A DNA stretch of 64,000 nt from the NCBI GenBank assembly GCA_964006375.1, contig OZ023269.1, positions 930,001 to 994,000 of the forward strand, given 5' to 3'. Below, one piece after another: positions 10,959 through 24,104 of the stretch. The position numbers were made by a program, and so were the translations under genes. The stretch comes from Tillus elongatus (taxonomy: Eukaryota; Arthropoda; Insecta; Coleoptera; Cleridae). The notes under the pieces are model-generated. The model saw nothing but the letters and a program-made list of their open reading frames with translations. It was not told the DNA's origin and searched no databases. Each line of letters begins with the position of its first letter. Within the stretch, counting starts at the first letter, position 1.

Positions 10959-11300
10959 CCACGGCAACCAAGTTTGGTACTCGGGATCTGTAAGTTAGAA
11001 GACAAAAAAGTTATAGACATTTGAAGAAACAATAATTGGGATTTTCCAGTTAAAACCTCAACGTCGCGATTTGAAGCGTCACAATTGGCAACATTTAGGA
11101 AAAGAACATGTAACGAATATGGGTTACGTGGAAAAATATAGGAAGAAGAGTGTTTCACAAAGTTTAAGCTTCAACCGTCACTGTCCTTCATTTTACTAAT
11201 ATGTTTCCAGAAAATTCATTTCAAATAGACCATATCTCTGATGCTTTGGCAGTATTTAAAACTAGAGTTGACGTGCCCGAACATTTTGTCAAAACACTAA
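10959..11300 (+). repeat. TA-core repeat X2, right part
   Basis: Continues the X right arm (ACAAAGCCACGGCAACCAAG, AAGACAAAAAAGTTATAG, GGCAACATTTAGG, TTTCAAATAGACC, CTTTGGCAGTA), colinear with the uninterrupted copy at 28991-29565. Confidence 0.8.
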
Positions 11301-11790
11301 TCGCACGAATTTGAATGAATTTTTCGATAATTATGCCGCTCACTGTATTTGAATTATTGTTTTGAACTTTACCTTTTGGGCAAAACTAAAGGGTTTCTGA
11401 TTGTAGATAGTTTGCGTCTAGCTAATCCTTTTACTAACTTATAAGCTAATATAGAGTAAATCTGACATGGTACAACGAAGATTGTACATTGCTTATGAAG
11501 GTGTTATTCAATGCAAGCGTTTTAATCGAGCTTACTGTGAATCAGTCCCGGTTGCAACTTCTGATATTTACTGTAAACGGGATAAGGTCTGACGCATGCT
11601 TATTTATGTATAATCAAGGTAGTGTAAAACACAATAACCTCAGCTCTCGAGGGATAAGTTTGCATATGGCGTAATTTTAGAAAATTTAATACAATCTACT
11701 TGATGCAATACGTAGTAAACGGAGCTACTAAATTGTATGTAGCTGCAATCTGCAACCCAAACTATAAAGTTTGGGAGCAGTTAATAAATA

Positions 11791-11792
<2 letters not shown>
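11301..11792. other. No recognisable feature
   Basis: AT-rich sequence, no supportable frame. Confidence 0.5.

Positions 11793-11858
<66 letters not shown>
11793..11858. repeat. (TA)n microsatellite
   Basis: Uninterrupted TA dinucleotides, about 33 units, followed by (CA)n and ACAGGGTGAGTC. ACAGGGTG motifs recur at the ends of repeats in this window (28097, 29670, 42361). Confidence 0.95.
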
Positions 11859-11866
<8 letters not shown>

Positions 11867-12240
11867 GGGTGAGTCAGCACTTGAATATAATGGATAGATT
11901 TTCCTATATGGTTACCACAATCTCGGTAGTTTAGTGGCACGAACGTGTGCTCCTGAACCTTCTTACACTTTTTCAGTACGTTGCGCCCTTCGGAGGCGGC
12001 GTAAATCCGTCAGTCCCGTGTCCGTGCAATGTTGAGCACGTTACAGATCCCTACATTACTTACAGAAAGGCAGGGGTTCGACAAAGTTTCCAGGATAGTG
12101 AGGTGAAACTGCTCCATGGCTTCGGTGATTGCCATAAATAGACCGATGTTAAAGAAACAAAACACACACACTATATGGTTACCAAGTATGCGAATTTTAA
12201 AATTATTTTTGACTGTACAGACAATGTCAAAAAGTTAAAA
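11859..12240. other. Unidentified repeat-like stretch next to the TA array
   Basis: Starts with ACAGGGTGAGTC and includes a locally GC-richer segment near 11985-12030. The 64-codon frame at 11947-12141 has no family resemblance that I can see. It could be the end of a DNA transposon. Confidence 0.3.
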
Positions 12241-13103
12241 GGTTTGTATGAGATGCTTAAAATGCATGCCTTGAATGTCTTGGCAACGTCCTAATAGTAA
12301 ATAAAAATGTATTTTAACGTTAATCAACATCTAAAGCGTGACCGCTCGAATCGCAATCGTTATTTTTTAAGTCATCTAAATGGCCTGGATTTGTGTACTT
12401 TTATAGCATACTTTTCACATATCTCCAGAATAGCGTAAGGTCGGGTGATCGTGGTGGCTATTCTAACGACTTTCGTCCCCCTATCTACCGATTTGGAAAT
12501 ATTAAGTCAAAGTACTGTCGGATGGTAATGTGCTGGTGCTCCATCCTGCTGGAACCACATCACAATCGTTGGCACTCGTAGGTTTGCTCGATCGGAATAC
12601 AAGTTTATTTTGGAGCAGTGCTAAAAAATTATCTTCATTCAAATTACACTCAATAAAAAAAGTACTAATAACATAGTTTCAAACTATTCCTGACCAATCA
12701 TTAATACGCTTTCGAGGGTCCTTACAATAATTTGTTCACAAAAAGACGTTCTTCAGTTAAAGTCATCTTCCATGAGTTCTTGGGTTTGTATTAATTTATA
12801 GGGATGCATTTTCTTTTCTTGTGTTATTCGAATAATCGATGAATCGCTCACATCCAATGTTGTCGCTGCTTGTCAACTCGAAGTATGTGGGTTTTCTTCA
12901 AACTGAAGCATTACATCCAATTTGATATCATTAGTCTGTGCATTAGAAGTTTTTTTTTGTATCTGCCTGAACATGTTGAAGTTCGCGAAATTGCGCTTTA
13001 ATTTTACTAATTGTCCCGGGGGATATAGACGGCAAATCGGGAAATTTTTGTTGAAATAGGCCACCAACTTCGATCTATGATCGTGTTTTATCTTCGTAAC
13101 CAA
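12241..13103 (-). pseudogene. Tc1/mariner transposase relic M1b
   Basis: The minus strand opens with HDHRSKLVAYFNKNFPIC and LDVMLQFEENPHTSS, the N-terminal helix-turn-helix part of the M1 family. Decayed core blocks follow: ANDCDVVPAG-type remnants near 12550 and a C-terminal end near 12250-12310 shared with M1a and M1c. There are many stops and frameshifts. It is the same family as the relics at 7245 and 48480, in different states of decay. Confidence 0.8.
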
Positions 13104-13895
13104 ACTATAGAATTTATATTTTATACTTTTTCGAAAACCAACAGCGAAGCCAGAGAAGTAGTCGTCAAGTCTCTATATAGTATTTTAATTCAGTCACCTT
13201 TATAGCTGTAAAGTGTATAAAAATAGACAACAAAAGTGATTTTAAACAGGATAAATCCATAAAAGAAATTGTTCAATTATCTATTTTAATGACAACTTAC
13301 TCAACATACATTGCGTATTTTAATATAAGGCTCTATAACATAGTCAACTTTGGGTGTGTAGATATCTCTAGAGTACTAAAAGTGAAAACCCTATATAATT
13401 ATTGAGATGTGTAGTATGCATTTACATAAATTCTCGTTTGGCCAAAAGAGCAGCGAAACATTCACACGCTAGTGTATCCCCAGGAGTCAAAAACACATTT
13501 CTGCAAGAGGAAAGGTACCAGTATCCCAGACACAATACATAAATCCAAAAATATCCTATGTATGAGGATTTAGTTCGGCGTGTTTAGGGCTTTGACAGAA
13601 TATACAAAGTGCACTGCTAAAAAGAACAGTATCGTTTATCTTTGAGCCTCAACGTAAAGACGACAAATCAAAATATTTCATAGTAACACAGAAATGTATG
13701 TCCTGTTGTTGTAACTGTGCCGCAAGAAAAATGTAAAAACCACTTGTAAAATTATTTGTAAAAAAAGCGAAGATTATCTTGTTTTAAGGTCAAATGAAGG
13801 TGTAATAATATTTAATTTTTAAATATAACTAATAACTAACGTTAAAATAACCCGTAGAATGACTGCGATTAGTCGAATTTTTATATAATAATAAA
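13104..13895. other. No recognisable gene; contains one arm of a distant direct repeat
   Basis: A segment near 13134-13171 (AACAGCGAAGCCAGAGAAGTAG) recurs in the same orientation at 14133-14168 with few changes. Otherwise AT-rich and featureless. Confidence 0.4.
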
Positions 13896-13990
13896 TACAC
13901 TTGGAGAATCCAAATCACCACAACGCATCTTTCTAAAGACCTGACGATCGTTTCACTAACAGAGTTAGCGCCATCAGAGGATGGAGAATT
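13896..13990 (+). repeat. MITE family W, partial copy
   Basis: TACACTTGGAGAATCC, AAATCACCACAAC and CTGACGATCGTTTCACTAAC followed by GAGTTAGCGCCATCAGAGG. The same order of motifs is found at 42129, 53596 and 60331. The right terminus is missing here. Confidence 0.75.
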
Positions 13991-14652
13991 GAATTGAATT
14001 TTAATCTGTCTGAAAATGCTGTCAAACAGCGAAACTATAGTCACAGAAGCATTGAAGAACATCCTAGAACTTCAAGAATTCAAAGGGCCACTTGCTCCAG
14101 TTAGCTCACGCGCTGGCTACGTCCTTCACCTACAAAAACCAACTGTGAAGCCAGAGAAGTAGTCCAAGTCTGTATGGAAAATATAAATATTGGCGACTGA
14201 AAATTTATTAAACTTATCTAATTGAAGGCAGCTATGGCACGCTTTGTAGAATTTAAATAGAAAAAGCTTACGTGAAACACCGACAGATTTTTAATAAGTT
14301 GAGATTTCCCTTCAGGGGATTTTGATTTCGGATAAGAAACTTGGAAATCTTATTAAAAAAATGTTGAAAATTTAAGTGGCCTAAATATTCCAAAATAGTA
14401 TTCTTATCTGCTGTTTATGTATCTACTTCCAAGAAGAGCATTACTTATCAAGAATTAGATAGCAGAAGATTGCAATGTCAAAATTAGTAGTTGTTAGTGA
14501 AAATCTGTCAAAGGTTTGTAAACATATTTTAAATTGTATCTTAATCACAAGCATTCGCTTCTTTGTGTTATACGCTATATACATTATTTTCCATAATAAT
14601 AATAAAGTCCACCTGTATAATAGGCTAGTGTAAATATGAAAGTTTAACTTAC

Positions 14653-15081
14653 TGCAAGGACCGTCATAAAGGACTCTAATATCCCTGCGATGTTTGCAGG
14701 CTTCCAGCCGAAGTTTGCACTCGTTTCCGTAGGAGATCCCGTCAGAACCGCAAACGGGTTCGAATTCAGCGGGACAAATTGGACATTCGCAGTGTGCTGT
14801 GCCTGATCTTTCTACACAGGTAGCGCCATATTGACACTCGTGGTCGCTGCAAGGACCTTTCTCACCGCACACGCCTGTGTATCCTACTTCAATGACGGTA
14901 CGGGAAAGACAAGCGGAACGTTTCATCTCACATTCGGAAGGAAACGTTCGCCCATCCTTTGAACATACTGGCCTCATTATGGGCTCGCAAATGGGAGGAC
15001 ATTGACAGCGGGCTATGCCGAATTTGCTGATCGAACATTCTTCTCCAAGGGTACAGCGGATGCTCATGCATGGGTTGATAC
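14653..15081 (-). CDS. Agrn: Agrin-like exon with two follistatin/Kazal modules
   Basis: The 429-nt exon lies between an acceptor (T8-CAG, then GTATCAACC) and an excellent donor (TGCA, then GTAAGT). It is phase 1 at both ends. It encodes two repeats of a small EGF-like follistatin N-lobe plus a Kazal domain: GINPCMSIRC ... PICEPIMRPVCSKDGRTFPSEC, then GPCSDHECQYGATC ... CPAEFEPVCGSDGISYGNEC ... VLYDGPC. The cysteine spacing is canonical; the first Kazal has CSKDG in place of CGSDG. Agrin is a secreted basement-membrane proteoglycan whose N-terminal half is a row of such modules. The first split codon joins the 31-kb exon (G + GT = Gly). The next exon lies more than 14.6 kb away, outside the window. 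Other Kazal-row proteins are possible, but order and phases favour agrin. Confidence 0.85.
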
Positions 15082-15221
15082 CTGAAAAAAAAAGATAAAC
15101 CTTTAAATAATATACATTAATAAGGAAACATAGTATACTTGTGAAAGCGTGTAGCACTAAAATTAAGGAATATTGAGATATTTTCTTTATAATTTATGTA
15201 ATGTCAGCCTTCATTATTATG

Positions 15222-15512
15222 AAAAAGTCTGGATGCAGCAAGTGCGTTATGGTAGTGAATTTTCATAAAAATGTTTTTAATAGCAATTTGTCTTCTTTTG
15301 TAAAGACAGCAGGCATCAAATTTGGTTACTAGTATAACCTATATAGTAAAACAAAAAGTTCATAAAAATAACTTTATTGTTTGAAAAAGTATAAAACTTT
15401 TCAGACAAAAACAGATTTTCCGGTAAACGAACCTTAGGTTAATACCAAATTGAACTATTGAAATTTGAAGCATTTAATGCAAGTTGGCCACCATATCACA
15501 CTTTCTGTGTCC
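15222..15512 (+). repeat. Dispersed repeat Y, copy with both ends
   Basis: Left end CTGGATGCAGCAAGTGCGTT, ATGGTAGTGAATTTTC. Interior GCATCAAATTTGGTTACTAG and AACTTTATTGTTTG, shared in inverted form with 29792-30104. Decayed right end CCACCATATCACACTTTCTG, TGTCC. Confidence 0.75.
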
Positions 15513-15589
15513 AAAATTTCTTTTCTTACAAACATGAATTATATTTCGATGGAAAATGCAAAAAGTGGCGGATTTTTTTCTACGGAAAT

Positions 15590-15736
15590 TTGCTAAAAAT
15601 TAAGGACCATTAAACGACAAACTCTATAACTTAAACTACTGCCAAAGCACTAACAAATTTATTCAGACCACCTGCGAAAGGAAGATACCCACCAAAATTG
15701 ATTAACGTCAGCCCATTATTTTTTGAGTTATCGATG
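15590..15736 (-). repeat. TA-core repeat X12, right-arm fragment
   Basis: In reverse orientation: CGATAACTCAAAAAATAATG, TTTTGGTGGGTATCTTCC, then the end of the X right arm (TTTGGCAGTAGTTTAAG, GTCGTTTAATGG). An internal deletion joins the two blocks. It abuts the Tigger relic directly. Confidence 0.7.
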
Positions 15737-16730
15737 TAATTTTGTGTTTTCCTTTTTTTCTTTTCCGAGAAGTGTTCTATAGAAGTTAATAAACTTAGCT
15801 CATTCTCGGAGTTTGAGGCCCTCTCTAAAAATATTCTAAGCCTCTCGGCAGAATCTATGGCATCTTGCAATGAAACAATGGTGCATTGGGGGCTTTCAGA
15901 TTAGTTGTCCGAATCAGAATCTTCTATCACAGAATTATCTATGTGCAGGTAATCCATCGCATCCTAGCACATTCGCTCAGAGGAATGTCATCGTCTTCGT
16001 CGACGACATCTTCGTCAGCAGTAACATCTCCCGAAAAACTTAAATTTACTTCTTCATTTCTATGCTCAAAATAAAAACCAACATGTCTGAAACAATCTTG
16101 ACCCGTTTTTTTTTGCACGATCAAGGAGACGAATAGCTTCGAGAACATTTGTCTAAAATTGACACTGATTCTTGTTCATGTTGTCAATTATCTTCGTGAC
16201 AAGTTATCTTCTGTAATTAAATTTCAGAGGGTTGATAATTCCCTGACTTAAAGCATGCAGTACAGCTCTGATATTAGGTAACAGAAGAACTAATCTGATG
16301 TTTTTCAATCTCGTCAATTGTGGATGTGCTGCACAATTATCCACCACAAGCAAAATTTTTATATTCTTTCTTTGCAGTTCTCTATCCTATTCTTCTACAG
16401 TTTAAAAAAATCGCCAGTCACCTATCCTTTTTCTTAGCAACATTCAGACTTTTCCTCTTGTTGTCAATAGTGTTGGAACCTGGACAATAGAATTCTCGCA
16501 CTTTAAAATTGTTGATAATGTAGACGATGCAATACCATACTGCTTACAAACATCACTTTTTTCCTTCCCGTTTTCACTTGTTTTAATATCGATAATATTT
16601 CTTCGATGGCAAAGCGTTTCCTTTTAATACCGGATGCTGATATTGTGTAAACAAGACTCCATTCTAAGTCAAAACCTGCCTCATAGAAAAACAGAAAGCC
16701 ACACAAATGTACAGTTGTAACCAACGTTCA
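15737..16730 (-). pseudogene. pogo/Tigger transposase relic T1
   Basis: The minus strand opens with KRKRFAIEEILSILKQVKTG, the CENP-B/Tigger N-terminal helix-turn-helix. After an internal deletion comes KILLVVDNCAAHPQLTRLKN, IRLVLLLPN and LSQGIINPLK, the end of the DDE_1 catalytic domain. The tail reads GQDCFRHVGFYF, an acidic run EDVVDEDDD, and SLQDAIDSAERLRIF, as in Tigger4/6-like proteins. The family's MDQG motif is LSQG here, so the last catalytic aspartate is lost as well as the first block. Family knowledge: such transposases move their own element by cut and paste at TA sites. Clearly dead. Confidence 0.85.
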
Positions 16731-17789
16731 TTTCAAGTAGAAAACCCCATACATATTTTCTCATGTCCCATCCCAACTAGCAGAATTGGTCGTTCGAACG
16801 TGGCAGCGACTATCGTGATAACTTCTAAGTGTTTTGCTGCTAGAGATCCGTTATAAGAACGTTCCTATCACGGAGCAATCACCAAAATGGGGAATAGTTG
16901 CTACGTTGCGGCGTGGTATCGGGAACTTATCCGGCTACATTCCAACGCTGTAGCCTTCACATAGCGACGACGTTGTGAAACGGTAACAGCACTTATCATG
17001 GGACTAATTATTACCTACCTCTGTTTTTCTGCTTGCTTTCTTTGTCTTAAAAATTATTTCAAGAATAATATCTCTCTCACACTCTATGTTCTAAAACCAT
17101 CTTTATTTTATTTCAATTCTACAGATATTAGCGACACCACGAGTCAACATGAATAATTAAGCTTTCCGATGCTTTATATTTGGATGTCTTGAGTGTTTAA
17201 ATCTCAACGTATGCAAGTTTACTGTCAAAATATAGTGATTTGTGCATTCAAAAATTACGCGCCTTCGAAATTTGCAGTTTTTAATAAAAAGAATATATCA
17301 CGTAATATACGACATTCCACATCATTACCCTCAAAGTGCTGCAAATTGTATTCTAATTTACTATCCTGCACATGAAACTTGATTGTGTAAAGATTTGCGA
17401 CTATAACTGCAAAAACAGTAATAAGTATTCTTTTAGATATTTATCCTAGCTAACAGTGGAGATAATAATGGCGTAGTAGATCTCCATCTACAAAAATGGC
17501 GTATTTCAAAACAAACACTTTGAGGTTTTGTGCCAGATACGTATTTCGACAACGAAGTTGTCTTCATCAGTAGCTATCTCTAAACTGAAAAATCTAGCGC
17601 AAAACTCTTTGTTATTATTTTTGTGATTTTTTGGGTAAGCCTGCTTTTTGTTTCAGTTTCCAGCCACAGCGCTCAACCTCAGTCTTATACAATAATTTTT
17701 ATAAAAATATCGTAAAAGTGTATAACAACGAAAATTCGCCCAAGTCGAAAAAATTATATTATGTAAACGGCAAAATACGAAACAAAAAA
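16731..17789. other. No recognisable gene; repeat-like motif near 17540
   Basis: Mostly AT-rich. GTATTTCGACAACGAAGTTG followed by TCTTCATCAG at 17541-17570 looks like a transposon-end hairpin, reminiscent of, but not clearly the same as, the W core. Confidence 0.4.
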
Positions 17790-19458
17790 CTATTAAAAGT
17801 AACTTTTAGGGGGGTTTACATTCCCAAATTGGAACGCAAGGACCTCCTACTCACATCACTGAGACCTCTCAGTATTACATCATTCCTTCTGAAGGGATTG
17901 GAAAAAATACTGGACGGACACATTAGGGGAACATCTTAGCCAACAACCCCCTAAATACCCACCAGTATGCTTACCAAACTGGCAAATCAACTGAGTTAGC
18001 GCTCAATAACCTCGTCGAGAAAATCACACACTCTCTGGAAAATGGAGAGGTTGCGGTGGCGGCATTTCTCGACATCGAAGGAGCATTTAATAATGCATTA
18101 CCGATCTCCCTCTACGAGGCCACTATCGCTAGGGGGGTGAAACCTACCATCTGTGGCTGGATCGGAAACATGCTGGACAATCGGACCATTATTACCTCGT
18201 TGCGGGGGGAGGTGGTCGGCGTCAGGGCTGCTAGGGGGTGCTTTAAGGGGGCGTTCTATCCCCCCTGCTGTGGTCCCTCTTTGTGGACGATTAGCTGGCT
18301 ATCCTCGGACTCTGGGAGGTTGAGGTCCAGGCGTATGCTGATGATCTTGTCATAATGGTTAGAGGCAAATCTGAGGAGAAACTGGCAAGTACTCTGCAAG
18401 AAGCACTAAATGTAATCAATGATTGGTGCCAGAGGGAACAGATGTCTGTGAACCCCCGCAAAACGATCATTGTTCCATTTAGCAGAAGAAGAAGGTTGGA
18501 CAAATTAAAACCACCTATTCTTATGGGGGAAACCATTCCATTTTCGGACCAAGCCAAATATCTGGGAGTTACCATAGATAAGAAGCTCAACTGGGACATA
18601 CAGTTAGAAAATGTTATCCGCAGGGCTAAACTGTCCCTGTGGACCTGCCGGAGAATCTGTGGTAACAACTGGGGAACAAACCCCCAACATATGTACCGGC
18701 TCTATGTAGTGGTTATCAGACCAATGATAACATATGGAGCCATAGTTTGGTGGCCTAAGGCACTTCGTGGTATCGCGAGGGCCAAACTGGCTCATCTACA
18801 GAGACAAGCTTGCCTGATGATAACGGGAGCGATAAGCACCGCACCATCAGCCGCTCTGGAGGTCCTCCTTAAAATTCCACCTCTTCACATATGGTTGGAG
18901 AGGGTGGCGAGGTGGACAACGTACAGACTAAAACAAACGGCCGACAGTATGCCGAAGGAAATCAGTCTGGGAGGGTCCGGACTCCTCGATGACATTGAGG
19001 GTCATGGGATTCTGGGAATGGTCTCAGACTTGATGCCTACAAAGATCAGTAGAGATCTGTCTTTCAAGACAATCCTCCCGGAAAGGGAGGACTGGGAACA
19101 AAATCAAACGACCCTATTGAGAGCCGATCTCTGCTGGTACTCTGACGGCTCCAAAACCAATATGGGAGTAGGAGCCGGCGCATATAGGGGCAGTACCGAT
19201 GCTAGACTATCAGCTAGCCTCGGCAAGTACGCAACCATACATCGAGATGTGTGCAAGGGAAAATATAAAAAACCAGTGCCGGCTGTGTATGGAGAGTGAT
19301 GGAGACAGCAGAGCACGTGCTGTGTTCCTGTCCGGCAGCGGACAGGACTAGATACCTGCTCTTTGGCAAGGTAAAGCTTGCTCCAGAGGATCTGGATAAA
19401 CTTTCGCCCACAAAGATTATCGACCTCTGTAGGAGGCTGGATTTGTTGGGCGAAATAT
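17790..19458 (+). mobile_element. R1-like LINE relic with RNase H remnant and CCHC end
   Basis: Broken frames give VYIPKLERKDLLLTSLRPLS, ITSFLLKGLEKILDGHIRGT, LDIEGAFNNAL near 18069, and VQAYADDLVIMVRGKS near 18325-18370. A 314-codon open stretch (18355-19299) follows with LGVTIDKKLNWDIQLENVIR and MITYGAIVWWPK. Then LCWYSDGSKTNMGVGAGAY, the start of an RNase H domain, breaks off near 19240 and jumps directly to KKPVP and CRLCMESDG. After a frameshift it ends ETAEHVLCSCPAADRTRYLL, a CCHC-type tail. So most of RNase H is deleted. These domains and their order are those of R1-type LINEs. It is locally GC-richer than its surroundings. Truncated at the 5' side and dead. Confidence 0.85.
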
Positions 19459-20230
19459 AGACATTACGCGTGAGCCACAATAGACCTTATGGTCGCGGTG
19501 GAGGGACCGGTATGTCCCACTCACATACAAACCTAAACTTTTAAAAGGTACTGTTCTAAGACCCACTTAAGATGGGCTCAAAAGTACATAAAATTAGCTT
19601 TCAAATTTCAATCACTCTCTAAGTTTAAATGGATTATTTCAGAATTATAAACATGTAGTTGTCGTTTGTATTGTATGAAAATATGAATATTCTTAAATTA
19701 TAGACATTTTTTCCAAATAGCACTATCTAGAACTATTATCCAGTTATTTATTTAAAGAGGTCAACCTAATAAGGTAAAAACACATGTCCATTTCGGTAAC
19801 GTTTTACTTCTAACAAAAAACAAAACAAACATTACACGCACATTCAATGTATGAAACAAACATTAAAAAGACAATTTTGAATCAATAATAATGCTCTATA
19901 TAACACAATGTCGCTGCTTATATACTTTGTTTACGCTGGAAATATAATAGCAATAATGATATAAAACACGCTACTATTCTTGAATTGTCGGTATACAATA
20001 AAAATTGATGTTATTCTCATATTGGAATGGCCCTTTGACTACAAATATTTTATGTTGGTTATTGGAGCTTATTGGAAGATCAAAAGGAATGATATTTGTC
20101 TACTGCAACATATCCTAAAAAATTTTGTCATTCAAACAAATAGTTTTAAGAAAAAAGATAGATATAAGGCTAATATATTTAGATTTTTTGTAACTCAGAG
20201 CTGGTTGTGTCTTCGCAACCCACGCCAAGG
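19459..20230. other. No recognisable feature
   Basis: AT-rich; the 98-codon frame at 19980-20276 has no motif I recognise. Confidence 0.5.
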
Positions 20231-21988
<1,758 letters not shown>

Positions 21989-22090
21989 ACATATACAGGT
22001 GGGTAGCGCATTTCTATGGTAAAGCTTAATATATTCGTCATTATACAAGATAGGAGAAACAATTATATAGGCGAATTAAATTGTAGGAGG
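21989..22090 (+). repeat. Continuation of the X3 host element (segment Z)
   Basis: ACATATACAGG, GCATTTCTATGGTAAAGCTT and TTATACAAGATAGG match 28087-28160, where they follow an X left arm without interruption. From here to 22222 nothing else is recognisable. Confidence 0.7.
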
Positions 22091-22222
22091 GTCTTAAAAA
22101 AATTTCATAAAAAATATAATTTTTTTGTAACATTATTTAAGCCAATTTTTGTGAAGAAAATGGTCAATTTTCTGGAAAGTAATTGTTTGCAAATTTTACT
22201 TTGCAAGTTTTTTTATAAGCCT

Positions 22223-22230
22223 GTATGTTA
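22223..22230. repeat. 8-bp target-site duplication, left copy (GTATGTTA)
   Basis: Matches GTAAGTTA at 23494-23501 in 7 of 8 positions, as expected for an old hAT insertion. Confidence 0.65.
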
Positions 22231-23493
22231 CAATGGCGGCTCGTGACATTAGGAGTGAGTGAAGCAGAATCCGCGCGCCCCAAGGGGGGGGGAGGTCCAG
22301 GGAGACGAAGACCCCCCCTGCGCTGCAGACGATTTTTTTAAATTTTGAAGGTCACACGTTCTCCTGGCACTTCAGGATTTAAATGCAAAATCCATTTGCA
22401 CAAAAATATAGACATTCACAAGAAATAATTTTCGGAATAATGACCAGGAATATTCGATGAGAGGACACTGTACACATACTGTACACACCTATGAAAATCT
22501 ATTTATAAAGAAAAGAGCTACAAGCATATTTTTTTCAACTCCAAGGCCCTTTTATTTTTTAACCGACTTCAAAAAAAGGAGGAGGTATTCAATTCGACTG
22601 TATTTTTTTTGTTACCTCAGAACTTTTTTTAGGTGAACCGATTTTGATGATTTTTTATTTTATTTGAAAGCTGGTGCTTCTCGTGTGGTTCCACAAAAAT
22701 TTGATTAGGATCTGAGCAGTAGTTTTTGAGTTATCCTTAATTTACCTCCGATAACACGTTAACAAATGGTGGCAGCGCAATATGCATTTTTGAGTTATCC
22801 CTAGTGAAGTCGGTTTTCTATTTTTTTAAATTTTTACTTGCTTTTACAACTTGAAATTTTATATCTAATATTTTATTATTTTGAATTTATTCTTTTAGAG
22901 GTGATAATAAACAAATCAATTCCACTTACCAAAAAGAAACATGAGAAATCCAGTTTTTCAAAGTTTGTAAATGTGACACATACCAGATTATTTAACGGCA
23001 CCATTGTAAAAATAAAAATTCGCCTCTGACGATCCGACTCAATCTAAACAAACGACGGAAACTAAGATTTGAAGCAGGCTCAGAAGGCTGCATCACTTTT
23101 GTGGCCTAACTTACCAGTGCGCGTGCTGTTGCCATGACAGCTGTCTCATGCAAGCGTCCCAGCATTTATATACGAAGAAAGCTGGCTCAGTCAGTCCGCA
23201 GCTGCTTGAGGCTCTACAGTAGTCTATGGTCTGCAATACGTAAGCGCTGCACGTTGCGGCATGTATACATTAAATTCGGTGATCAGGGACAGGATTGCAA
23301 ATTATATCGTACCATAAATTACATTATCGACTACGGCGCGACGTAAAAAGACATTTTTATATGGTTGTATCAAATGAATTTGAGAGAATCAAAAATTTAA
23401 AATTATGGTGGATTTTGAATAAAAAAGTTTAGCTTAACCGAAAAATATAGATGAAGCAGCGCTTCACCTGCGTCATCTGACGAACCGCCACTG
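22231..23493. mobile_element. hAT-like non-autonomous DNA transposon
   Basis: Terminal inverted repeats CAATGGCGGCTCGT at the left and, read on the other strand, CAGTGGCGGTTCGT at the right. Weaker inverted similarity extends inward (GTGAGTGAAGC versus GCAGGTGAAGC). With the 8-bp flanking duplication and the terminal CA(G), this fits hAT elements (family knowledge). No transposase motif is seen inside, so it depends on an enzyme made elsewhere. A GC-rich segment with a G9 run lies at 22260-22335. A separate TIR element is nested at 22561-22815. Confidence 0.72.
22561..22815. mobile_element. Small TIR element (255 bp) nested in the hAT-like element
   Basis: Ends are perfect 10-bp inverted repeats AACCGACTTC / GAAGTCGGTT. 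The interior carries GAACCGATTTTGATGATTTT, GAAAGCTGGTGCTTCTCGTG and TTTTTGAGTTATCC, a repeat I recall as widespread in insect genomes. No coding capacity. Confidence 0.75.
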
Positions 23494-23689
23494 GTAAGTT
23501 AGAAAAAAAATTTGATATAATTTGATTGTTCTTGGTCTAATATAAAAATAAAAACTGCATAGAGGAAAGTGGTCATCTTTCGTACATGGGGCACATTCGT
23601 ACAGTCAGCACTAAACGGCACACAAACACGAGTTTCTGTGTGTGTGCAGAGTTGGAGGCTACCATGTTACTTGACAAACAAACAAATAA

Positions 23690-23865
23690 CACAAAATGTT
23701 ATAAAATAAAGACTGTGCACAACCAGCTTACAATTTTGTAAATTGTTAGCCCTGGCTCGGTTCTTCCCATACATTGTCTCTATATTAGGGAAGAAACGGG
23801 TCGCGGCTGATAATTTACAAAACTGTTAGTTGGTTATACACAGTCTCTATTTATAACATTTTGTG
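23690..23865. mobile_element. Foldback MITE with arms of about 78 bp
   Basis: Left arm CACAAAATGTTATAAAATAA ... CACAACCAGCTTACAATTTT ... TTCTTCCC is repeated in inverted order on the right (CACAAAATGTTATAAATAGA ... TAACCAACTAACAGTTTTG ... TTCTTCCC), around a loop of some 20 bases. A further partial copy lies at 43591-43692. Confidence 0.85.
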
Positions 23866-24104
23866 AGAGATGGTGACCCTCTCGTAGTATTCTACGCAAG
23901 GAGTTTTTGCGCTCGGTGAGTAATTATTTTATTGCAGTTTACGATCGTGGAGTTTTTATATTTTTGACAAAATAGTGATGATTAATTAATGTTTACATGG
24001 TGTCTCCTGGGTTTTAGTAACTAAGATTTCTCATACTAAATTGGAATAAATACAAAGTTTTATTTTATTTTGTGTAAGGACTGGGGAATATTCGAACAGT
24101 ACAA

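Noticed and set aside
11947..12141. 64-codon frame with a proline/cysteine-rich start
   Set aside because: No family resemblance, lies between a TA array and a mariner relic; treated as chance.
14441..15157. 238-codon frame over the 15-kb agrin exon taken as a whole gene
   Set aside because: Consensus acceptor and donor sites bound the cysteine-rich part; the ends are translated intron.
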